A stretch of 45,791 nucleotides of DNA from Balneolaceae bacterium (GTDB lineage: Bacteria > Bacteroidota > Rhodothermia > Balneolales > Balneolaceae): NCBI GenBank assembly GCA_007131725.1, contig SLPZ01000103.1, positions 1 to 45,791 on the forward strand. Direction: 5' to 3'. Both the position numbers and the translations under genes were made by a program. Numbering within the stretch: position 1 is the stretch's first letter; the number at the start of each line of letters is the position of its first letter. The notes under the pieces are model-generated. The model did no database searches. It had not been told where the DNA came from and saw only the letters and a program-made list of their open reading frames with translations. This document shows positions 38,259 through 45,791 of the stretch, in pieces.

Positions 38259-39002
38259 ATGGATTTAAAAGAGAAAAATTGTCTGGTAACAGGCGGCAGC
38301 AGGGGAATCGGAAAATCCATTGCTCTTACGCTTGCACATTTTGGAGCCAATGTTGCAATAACCTACGCCAGGTCGGAAGAGGCCGCCAATGAGGTTGTAA
38401 AAGAAATTGAGGAAAAAGGAGTGAAAGGCCTTGCATTTCAGGCTGATGCCATACTTTTTGAGAAAGCTGAAGAGGTAATCTCTGAAGTTGTAAAACAATG
38501 GGGCACCCTGGATGTGCTTGTAAATAATGCAGGTATCACAAAAGACAACCTAATTCTGCGGATGACAGAAGAAGCCTGGGACGATGTGATAACCACCAAC
38601 CTGAAAAGTATTTTTAATTACTCGAAAGCCGCCACAAAGCCTATGATGAGGGCAAGAGGGGGCTCCATCATTAATATCAGTTCTGTTGTTGGAATTTCAG
38701 GAAATGCCGGGCAAAGTAATTATGCGGCATCCAAGGCGGGTATTGTTGGTTTCACCAAGTCGTTTGCCAAAGAGCTGGCAAGCAGAAACATACGTGCCAA
38801 TGTGGTTGCACCGGGATACATTACAACCGAAATGACCGAAACCCTGAATGAAAAACTGCTCGATGCCATAAAACAGGAAACACCGCTCGGCAGGCCCGGC
38901 AACCCCGACGAAGTTGCAAATACAGTTGCATTTCTTGCATCAAATTTAAGTTCTTACATTACAGGAGAAACTATCAGGGTGGATGGCGGAATGGCCATGT
39001 AG
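38259..39002 (+). CDS. fabG: 3-oxoacyl-ACP reductase
   Basis: VTGGSRGIGKSIA, VNNAGITKDNLILRM, NYAASKAGIVGFTKS, ITGETIRVDGGMAM. Confidence 0.97.
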   Translation: MDLKEKNCLVTGGSRGIGKSIALTLAHFGANVAITYARSEEAANEVVKEIEEKGVKGLAFQADAILFEKAEEVISEVVKQWGTLDVLVNNAGITKDNLILRMTEEAWDDVITTNLKSIFNYSKAATKPMMRARGGSIINISSVVGISGNAGQSNYAASKAGIVGFTKSFAKELASRNIRANVVAPGYITTEMTETLNEKLLDAIKQETPLGRPGNPDEVANTVAFLASNLSSYITGETIRVDGGMAM

Positions 39003-39160
39003 CAAAATTTTAATTGATGAACCGGTATTTATCCGGATTTAAATCAGTAACAAAACAGTAAAAATGAAAAATCAATGATACTTGCAGCACCGGTAGATTT
39101 TTCCCGAAGAAATTCCGGTTGCACAAGATCATGTAATTTATAATCAGAAGTTGTATTTTC

Positions 39161-39189
39161 TTTTGATTAAAAAAAAATATCTACTTTTA
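39161..39189 (+). promoter_or_regulatory. candidate acpP promoter
   Basis: TTTTG (39161-39165), A-tract, TACTTTTA (39182-39189) approximates TAnnTTTG; lies in the 219-nt fabG-acpP gap. Confidence 0.35.
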
Positions 39190-39221
39190 ATAAACCCATA
39201 ATCAAACTAAAGGACTAACTT

Positions 39222-39458
39222 ATGTCACAAGAAGTCGAATCACAAATCATATCAATCATAGTTGATAAACTGGGAGTTGATGAATCAGAAGTTGTACCCG
39301 AAGCCAATTTTACTAACGACCTGGGTGCCGATTCTCTCGATACTGTTGAACTTATCATGGAATTTGAGAAAGAATTTGATCTGAGCATTCCTGATGAAGA
39401 TGCCGAAAACATTGCCACCGTTGGTGATGCAATTAAGTATGTAAAAGATAAAACATAG
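39222..39458 (+). CDS. acpP: acyl carrier protein
   Basis: [33 protein letters not shown] phosphopantetheine site. Confidence 0.98.
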   Translation: MSQEVESQIISIIVDKLGVDESEVVPEANFTNDLGADSLDTVELIMEFEKEFDLSIPDEDAENIATVGDAIKYVKDKT

Positions 39459-39484
39459 AGAAATTTCTTAATTAACCTATTCGT

Positions 39485-40729
39485 ATGACCGGACGCAGAG
39501 TTGTAGTTACTGGAATAGGTGCACTCACTCCGTTAGGGAAGACCGCTCCGGATTTTTGGAACGGTCTTATCTCGGGGAATAGTGGTGTGCGCCCTATCAC
39601 GCATTTTGACACAAGCGATTTGCCTACAAAATTTGCCGGGCAGATTGTGGATTATGATTCGAAAGATTATTTCGAAGTGAAGGAAGCCAGAAGGCTCGAT
39701 CCGGTCACTCAATATGCGATGATTACTGCCGACGAGGCTATTGAAGACAGTAAAGTAAAACTGGACGAAATAGACAAAGATCGTGTAGCCGTAATCATTG
39801 GAACTGGAATTGGAGGGATGATCACCTTTTACAATCAGGCGGTGTCTCTCCATGAACAGGGGGCAAGAGCGGTGAATCCGTTCTTTATTCCAAAACTGAT
39901 TCCCGATATCCCGGCCGGTCAGATTTCAATGAAATATGGTTTCAGAGGCGCTAACTTCTGTGCTGTATCTGCCTGTGCTACCGGGTCTCACAATATCGGC
40001 CTTGCGTACGATTCCATCCGTTTCGGGCAATCAGATATGGCTATTTGCGGCGGTGCAGAATCTCCTGTCTGGCGTATAGGTGTGGCAGGATTTTCTTCTA
40101 TGCGAGCACTGTCAAGAAGAAATGATGAGCCGGAGAAGGCATCCAGGCCTTTCGATAAAGATCGCGATGGTTTTGTTCTTGGTGAAGGAGCTGCCATGTT
40201 TTTCCTGGAATCGCTGGATTCTGCACTGGAACGAGGCGCCAGAATTTATGGTGAAATTGCTGGCTATGGATTTTCAGCCGATGCATACCATATTACCGCC
40301 CCGGACCCGGACGGGAATGGAGTGATTCTTGCCTACAAAAATGCCCTCAAAATGGCGGGCATTGAACCGGAAAATGTAGACCACATAAATATGCATGGCA
40401 CTTCTACACCGCTTGGTGATATTGCTGAGACCAACTCCATAAAGCGCGTGTTTGGCGATCATGCATACAAGATGAATCTGAATTCCACCAAATCTATGAC
40501 CGGGCATATGCTGGGTGCTGCCGGCGCTGCCGAATCACTGGCTACACTGCTGGCTATTTATCACAGTAAAATACCTCCAACCATTAATCAGGAAACGCCC
40601 GATCCGGAATGTGACCTGAATTATACGCCCAACGAACCGGTTGAAAGAGATATAAAATATGCCCTGAATAATGCATTCGGGTTTGGCGGCCACAATACAA
40701 CTCTGGTATTCAAGAAATTTGAAGAGTAA
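39485..40729 (+). CDS. fabF: beta-ketoacyl-ACP synthase II
   Basis: RRVVVTGIGALTPLG, SACATGSHNIG, HGTSTPLGDIAE, GHMLGAAGAAES. Confidence 0.98.
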   Translation: MTGRRVVVTGIGALTPLGKTAPDFWNGLISGNSGVRPITHFDTSDLPTKFAGQIVDYDSKDYFEVKEARRLDPVTQYAMITADEAIEDSKVKLDEIDKDRVAVIIGTGIGGMITFYNQAVSLHEQGARAVNPFFIPKLIPDIPAGQISMKYGFRGANFCAVSACATGSHNIGLAYDSIRFGQSDMAICGGAESPVWRIGVAGFSSMRALSRRNDEPEKASRPFDKDRDGFVLGEGAAMFFLESLDSALERGARIYGEIAGYGFSADAYHITAPDPDGNGVILAYKNALKMAGIEPENVDHINMHGTSTPLGDIAETNSIKRVFGDHAYKMNLNSTKSMTGHMLGAAGAAESLATLLAIYHSKIPPTINQETPDPECDLNYTPNEPVERDIKYALNNAFGFGGHNTTLVFKKFEE

Positions 40730-40735
40730 GCAGGA

Positions 40736-41494
40736 ATGATCGAACGGCTCAGAAAATGGTTTCGGGTTCAGAGCGAACCTGTTCAAATTGAGTCGAATAC
40801 AAGATTATCTCACCTGGAAAAAATTCTCGGTTTCAGATTGCCGCCACAACACCGGCACCTGTTTGAGAAGGCTATGCGGCACAGGTCTATCGTAGATCAT
40901 AATAAATATGAATCTCACGAAACCTATGAACGTCTTGAGTTTCTCGGAGACGCTGTACTGGACCTGATCGTTACGGAGATCCTGTTCGAAAAATATCCCA
41001 CCGAAAACGAGGGATTTCTCACAAAGCTGAGAGCCAAAATTGTGCGCGGCGATACGCTTTATAAACTTGCAAAAGAACTTGAACTCAACCAGATTCTTGA
41101 AGTGGGAGAACGTGCAACGGGTCAGGGAATTGAACTTTCAAAAAGCGTGCTTTCTGATGTATTTGAGGCGCTTACGGCTGCAATTTACATCTCCAAAGGC
41201 TATTCGGAAGCTCACCGCTTTATCAATAATACACTTCAGCAATATCTGGATTTTGAAGAGATTGTCACAAAAATTGACAATCACAAGAGTATGCTGATGG
41301 AATATTCTCAGTCTGAAAGACTGAAGCTGCCAAAATATGTGGTGCTCTCCGAGCAGGGGCCAGGCCACGATAAAACTTTCCATGTTGCAGTTTATATTGG
41401 CGATGAAAAGCTTGGTGAGGGAACCGGCAAGAGTAAAAAAAATGCTGAACAGGTTGCAGCCAGAAATGCATTGATGGCTATTGAACAAAAATAG
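40736..41494 (+). CDS. rnc: ribonuclease III
   Basis: YERLEFLGDAVLDLIVTEILFEKYP signature; C-terminal dsRBD GEGTGKSKKNAEQVAARNAL. Confidence 0.97.
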   Translation: MIERLRKWFRVQSEPVQIESNTRLSHLEKILGFRLPPQHRHLFEKAMRHRSIVDHNKYESHETYERLEFLGDAVLDLIVTEILFEKYPTENEGFLTKLRAKIVRGDTLYKLAKELELNQILEVGERATGQGIELSKSVLSDVFEALTAAIYISKGYSEAHRFINNTLQQYLDFEEIVTKIDNHKSMLMEYSQSERLKLPKYVVLSEQGPGHDKTFHVAVYIGDEKLGEGTGKSKKNAEQVAARNALMAIEQK

Positions 41495-41583
41495 CCTGTT
41501 AATTGAATGGCTTTATAAATTTTTTAATAACTTCGGTTTCTGAATATTGTAAATAAAATTTTTCTCATCAAAATTAGAACATT

Positions 41584-42930
41584 ATGATTGCGCAATTAGT
41601 AAAACCGGAATTTGATGAGCTAATCGAAAAAAAAGACTGGATTACTCTAAAAGAATCGCTGCAGGATGTGCCTTCAGTTGATATTGCCGAACTCATTGAA
41701 GGCGTGGATTCTGAAGTTGGTGTTGTAGTTTTTCGCTTGTTAAAAAAACAGAGAGCAGCGGAAGTATTTGCCAATCTCAGCAGTGTAAAAGAGATGGAGT
41801 TTTTGGATTTGTTAAGTAAGCAACAGCTTGCAGATGTTCTTAACAATCTTGAGCCTGATGACCGGGTATCTATTTTAGAAGAACTTCCCGGACATCTCAC
41901 CCAAAAAGTTCTGGCTTCGCTGAAACATGAAGAACAGCTTGAAGTTAAAAAACTGCTTGGTTATCCCGCAGAAAGTGTAGGCAGACACATGACATCGCGT
42001 TATGTGAAAGTAAAGTCTAACTGGACTGTAGAAAAGGCGATGCTGCACATCAGAAAATATGGATTCAGTGCAGAAACCGTAAACGTTATTTATGTAGTTG
42101 ATGATAATGAAAAACTGATTGATGACCTTCGTTTGAATCAGTTGATTCTGGCTGAACCACAAGATAAAATCGGAGATATTACTGATGATTCTTTTGTTGC
42201 ATTGCAAGCCTTCGATGATCAGGAACATGCTGTAGAAATGATGAGTAAGTACGACAGAGTTGCAATGCCGGTGGTAGACAGTGACGGTATACTCCTTGGA
42301 ATTGTCACTATCGACGATATCATCGATATTGCCCAGGAAGAGGCTACAGAAGACTTTCACAAAGGTGCTGCGGTTGCTCCGTTAAAGAGAACCTATACGC
42401 AAACCACGATTTGGACACTGTTTTCGAAACGGGTGCATTGGTTGCTAATATTGGTATTTATTAATCTGTTGTCATCAGGAGTGATTGAGTATTATGAAGA
42501 AGTGCTGGCATCAGCCGTGGCTTTGGCTTTCTTTATTCCCCTGTTGATTGATAGCGGGGGAAATACCGGCGCCCAATCGGCTACAATTATGGTGCGGGCT
42601 ATTGCAATTGGAGATGTAAGATTAAGATACTGGCTGAAAACTGCTGGTAAAGAAATTTTTGTAGGAATTTTACTTGGCCTTGCAATGGGAATAGCAAGTT
42701 TTGTTTTGGGCATTTTCAGGGCCGGCTGGGAAATTGGGCTGGTGGTAGGTTTGTCCATGATTGCTATTGTGCTGGTTGCTAACCTTATTGGTGCGCTGCT
42801 CCCATTTTTCCTTACCCGTTTTAATATTGACCCCGCTGTTGCAAGCAGCCCTTTAATAACAACCATTGCTGACGTTGCCGGCCTATTGATATATTTTAGC
42901 ATAGCTTCTGTGGTATTACAGGGCTTTTAA
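41584..42930 (+). CDS. mgtE: magnesium transporter MgtE
   Basis: MgtE N domain repeats, CBS pair, PLLIDSGGNTGAQSATIMVRAIAIGDV TM signature. Confidence 0.97.
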   Translation: MIAQLVKPEFDELIEKKDWITLKESLQDVPSVDIAELIEGVDSEVGVVVFRLLKKQRAAEVFANLSSVKEMEFLDLLSKQQLADVLNNLEPDDRVSILEELPGHLTQKVLASLKHEEQLEVKKLLGYPAESVGRHMTSRYVKVKSNWTVEKAMLHIRKYGFSAETVNVIYVVDDNEKLIDDLRLNQLILAEPQDKIGDITDDSFVALQAFDDQEHAVEMMSKYDRVAMPVVDSDGILLGIVTIDDIIDIAQEEATEDFHKGAAVAPLKRTYTQTTIWTLFSKRVHWLLILVFINLLSSGVIEYYEEVLASAVALAFFIPLLIDSGGNTGAQSATIMVRAIAIGDVRLRYWLKTAGKEIFVGILLGLAMGIASFVLGIFRAGWEIGLVVGLSMIAIVLVANLIGALLPFFLTRFNIDPAVASSPLITTIADVAGLLIYFSIASVVLQGF

Positions 42931-42958
42931 TCATAATGTGTAATCTGACATACAGAAA

Positions 42959-43807
42959 ATGGAAGCGTATTTAAAATTGGTGCAAAATGTATTGGATCAA
43001 GGAACATGGAAAGAAAACAGAACCGGTGTAAAAACGCTTTCTAATTTCGCCGAATTCTACAAGGTTGACCTGGCTGACGGATTCCCGCTTCTCACCACAA
43101 AAAAAGTGTTTTTCAAATCTGTGATAATGGAACTGCTCTGGTACCTGAGAGGGGAAGATCACATCAAATGGCTGCGTGACGAAAATGATGTGCATATCTG
43201 GGACGCCTGGGCGGATGAAGACGGATATGTAGGCCCGATTTACCCGGTACTATGGAGGCGGTTCCCGATGGTGAAAGCCAAAGACGGTTCAGTTTACAAA
43301 CCTCTGGGTTCCAACGAGTCGAAAGAATGGCAATACGACGAATTTGACCAGGTGCAAAATGCTATCCGGATGCTTAAAACCAATCCCAACAGCCGGCGCA
43401 TTGTGGTGTCTGCCTGGCATCCCGGCCTTCTTGGTGAGATGGGCCTGCCGCCCTGCCACATCATGTATATTTTTAACGTGACTGACGGAAAACTGAACTG
43501 CCACCTCACCCAGCGCTCCGGCGATATTGCCCTCGGTATTCCTTTCAACCTGGCTTGCTATTCGGCATTAACCATGGCCGTTGCCAACGAAGTGGGGCTC
43601 AAACCCGGCACATTTGCCCACACCATTGTTGACGCCCATATTTATGAAAATCACATCGAAGGGCTGAAAGAGCAGCTAAAAAGAGATCCCCGCCCGCTGC
43701 CAACCCTCAAAATCGCCGACAAACCGGTGGATGAACTGGAGTTTGATGACTTTGAGTTAATCAACTACAATCCTCACCCGGTTATCAGGTTTCCGGTGGC
43801 CGTATGA
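42959..43807 (+). CDS. thyA: thymidylate synthase
   Basis: RTGVKTLS, RRIVVSAWHPGLLGEMGLPPCHIMYIF active site, LTQRSGDIALGIPFNLACYS. Confidence 0.98.
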   Translation: MEAYLKLVQNVLDQGTWKENRTGVKTLSNFAEFYKVDLADGFPLLTTKKVFFKSVIMELLWYLRGEDHIKWLRDENDVHIWDAWADEDGYVGPIYPVLWRRFPMVKAKDGSVYKPLGSNESKEWQYDEFDQVQNAIRMLKTNPNSRRIVVSAWHPGLLGEMGLPPCHIMYIFNVTDGKLNCHLTQRSGDIALGIPFNLACYSALTMAVANEVGLKPGTFAHTIVDAHIYENHIEGLKEQLKRDPRPLPTLKIADKPVDELEFDDFELINYNPHPVIRFPVAV

Positions 43808-44292
43808 AGCTGATTCTGATTGCAGCCCACGATCCAAATCTTGTTATCGGCAAAGACGGTACACTGCCCTGGCATTACAGCGAGGACCTGAAATTTTTCA
43901 AACGAACCACAATAGGACACCCGCTGCTGATGGGGCGCGTGGTATTTGAAGAGATTGACGAAAAACCACTGCCCGGCCGGGAAAACGTGGTGCTCAGCCG
44001 GTCAAAATCCTACGATCACGTAAAAACATTCAGCACGATTGATGCTGCTCTCGATTACCTCAGCGATCATAAAAAAGTTTTTGTGATCGGCGGCGGTGAA
44101 ATTTACCGGCAACTGCTTGGTCAGGCCGATGAACTGGTGATCACCGAAATCAAAAAAGAGTATGAGGGAGATACGTTTTTCCCTGAATACCGGGATCAAA
44201 TCGGTAAAACCTGGAAAGAAACCTGGCGGGAAGATCACGAAGAATTTTCGTTTGTGAAGTATGAGAGGGTAGTCGGTAGTCTTGAGTCTTGA
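43804..44292 (+). CDS. folA: dihydrofolate reductase
   Basis: NLVIGKDGTLPWHYSEDLKFFKRTTIGHPLLMGRVVFEEI, VFVIGGGEIYRQLL; ATGA overlap with thyA. Confidence 0.95.
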   Translation: MKLILIAAHDPNLVIGKDGTLPWHYSEDLKFFKRTTIGHPLLMGRVVFEEIDEKPLPGRENVVLSRSKSYDHVKTFSTIDAALDYLSDHKKVFVIGGGEIYRQLLGQADELVITEIKKEYEGDTFFPEYRDQIGKTWKETWREDHEEFSFVKYERVVGSLES

Positions 44293-44307
44293 GTCTTGAG
44301 TCTTGAG
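44280..44307 (+). repeat. tandem heptamer (TCTTGAG)x4
   Basis: Direct reading; begins inside the folA 3' end. Confidence 0.97.
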
Positions 44308-44396
44308 AATTTTGCAACAATGGAGAATTTTCATGGAATAAGTATATCAAATACACTTTGATGTTTCGAATTATAAACTTTGTGTCAACCCATCAC

Positions 44397-44417
44397 CTCA
44401 AGACTCAAGACTCAAGA
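44397..44417 (-). repeat. tandem heptamer (CTCAAGA)x3, inverted relative to 44280-44307
   Basis: Direct reading; abuts the HD-gene stop codon at 44418-44420. Confidence 0.97.
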
Positions 44418-45668
44418 CTATAAACCTATCTCCTTCAAATGAACCAAATAAGGCTTCACAACCGGCTTTGTTAGTGCAATGATGTGCTTGGTATCCGCTG
44501 CTTTTGAAAATTCGATAGCTTTGTTTTCGTCCAGTATCCAGATGCTTTCGCTTTCATATTTGTAGGCCTCACTGTAACTCTCATCAGCATCGTAATAAAA
44601 CCGGGTGGAGTGATCGTCGTACGGCAACCCTTTTTGTTTTAGGTATTGCTGCGTTTTTTTATGAATTTCCTCCCGGAGCAGGTGCCGCTGTTTACGGTCG
44701 GTGAACAGGGTTCTGAACAGCGAACGGTTCAAAAACCGGCTGGTAAGATCTGATAAAATTTCATCACTGCTGTCCTGCCAGCTCTTGATGCTGAGATACA
44801 CATCGTGATCGTCGAGAGCCAGGTATTGTTCCATCGTTGTGTCGCTGATTCTCTTTTTAGATGATGGTTTTTTTGTGAAAAAATAATTCAGCGGTTTTGA
44901 AGGAATCTCAACCTTTTCGCCGTTACCGATGAGAAACTGCACACGCCTGAAAATATTTCGCAGAAGTGCGTCTGCACTCAACACGGTTTTGTGAAGATAC
45001 ACCTGCATGTACATCAGTCGCCTTGAGAGAATATAGTTTTCGATGGCGTAAATTCCTTTTTTCTCAATCACAACATTACCATTAAAAACCCGCATGGTTT
45101 TCAATATTCGGTTTATACCTACCGACCCCTCCGACACCCCGGTAAAAAAACTGTCGCGCTTCAGATAATCAAGCCGGTCCATGTCGAGCTGGGAGGAGAT
45201 AAGCTGGTGCAGAAATTTTTTGGGATATTGATCGGTGAATATATCAATGGCGGTTTGCAGCTCTCCATCAAACTCCCGGTTTAGGGTTTTCATGATTTTG
45301 AGGCTCATCATCTCGTGGCTGAAATCATCAATCAGCGTGTGTTCCAGGGTGTGGGAGAGAGGCCCGTGGCCCACATCGTGCAGAAGAATGGCAATCAGCG
45401 TTCCGGTAACTTCGGCATCGCTGATGGTGGTGTCTTTTTCACGCAGATTTTTCAGAACACGCTGGCCCAATTCAAGAGCCCCGATTGCGTGGGAAAACCG
45501 GCTGTGTTCAGCAGCAGGAAAAACCAGGTATCCCAGCCCGAGCTGCCGGATCCGCCGCAGGCGCTGAACATAAGCGTGGTCTATCAATTTCAGGATAATT
45601 CCCTTCGGAATGGTGATGAATCCGTGAACCGGGTCACTAAAAATTTTGTATTGGCTGCTCTTATCCAT
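44418..45668 (-). CDS. HD domain phosphohydrolase (dGTPase/SAMHD1-like superfamily)
   Basis: DPVHGFITIPKGIILKLIDHAYVQRLRRIRQLGLGYLVFPAAEHSRFSHAIGALELGQRVL, LLHDVGHGPLSHTLEH. Start revised to 45668 (MDKSSQYKIF). Confidence 0.93.
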   Translation of the reverse strand: MDKSSQYKIFSDPVHGFITIPKGIILKLIDHAYVQRLRRIRQLGLGYLVFPAAEHSRFSHAIGALELGQRVLKNLREKDTTISDAEVTGTLIAILLHDVGHGPLSHTLEHTLIDDFSHEMMSLKIMKTLNREFDGELQTAIDIFTDQYPKKFLHQLISSQLDMDRLDYLKRDSFFTGVSEGSVGINRILKTMRVFNGNVVIEKKGIYAIENYILSRRLMYMQVYLHKTVLSADALLRNIFRRVQFLIGNGEKVEIPSKPLNYFFTKKPSSKKRISDTTMEQYLALDDHDVYLSIKSWQDSSDEILSDLTSRFLNRSLFRTLFTDRKQRHLLREEIHKKTQQYLKQKGLPYDDHSTRFYYDADESYSEAYKYESESIWILDENKAIEFSKAADTKHIIALTKPVVKPYLVHLKEIGL

Positions 45669-45789
45669 CAGAAACAGGGTTGAAAAGATACTGATCTCTG
45701 TTTTCGATCTCGGGCAGCCTGGCCGGGCGCTGCTTCTCCACATCAAACAAAACACCGGTTGTCTGGGTTACGGCCTTCAACTCGTGATC
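45661..45789 (-). CDS. C-terminal fragment of a CDS entering from beyond the window, possibly a 4HBT-type acyl-CoA thioesterase
   Basis: Minus-strand frame open to the edge: DHELKAVTQTTGVLFDVEKQRPARLPEIENRDQYLFNPVSDG*, overlapping the HD start ATG by 8 nt. Confidence 0.45.
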   Translation of the reverse strand, partial: DHELKAVTQTTGVLFDVEKQRPARLPEIENRDQYLFNPVSDG

Positions 45790-45791
45790 AT

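Noticed and set aside
1-45791. CRISPR array, prophage, toxin-antitoxin or defence island
   Set aside because: No regularly spaced repeats, phage genes, TA pairs or nuclease/methylase clusters were seen on either strand.

Overview
The window is about 45.8 kb of ordinary, gene-dense bacterial chromosome. The TAnnTTTG-type promoters, a T9SS plug-family lipoprotein and the protein sequences suggest a Bacteroidota / Rhodothermota-Balneolota-type genome; this taxonomy is inference. Content is mostly housekeeping: a ccmB-holB-dapF-T9SS plug operon; ptsN and a PBP4-type dacB; an NtrC-type regulator; folD; an M3 peptidase; a multi-GAF hybrid histidine kinase; nuoA-H; an ispB-like/lpxH-like/PBP1A operon; pfkA-pgi-dNK; yceD-rpmF-plsX-fabHDG-acpP-fabF-rnc; mgtE; thyA-folA; and an HD phosphohydrolase. 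I saw no CRISPR array, prophage, IS transposase, rRNA or tRNA, and no convincing new multi-gene system. The best leads are: (1) one in-frame TGA splitting an otherwise intact hybrid histidine kinase, followed by an SD-like sequence and ATG; (2) a membrane-anchored protein that looks like a class A beta-lactamase-fold serine hydrolase with all three catalytic motifs degenerate; (3) mirrored TCTTGAG heptamer arrays at the folA/HD convergent junction; (4) a pair of mutually complementary 15-bp palindromes plus a separate dyad upstream of the NtrC-type gene; (5) a MITE-like element with GGCTGTCCAAAAA terminal inverted repeats. All calls come from reading the sequence and supplied translations; no database search was run.
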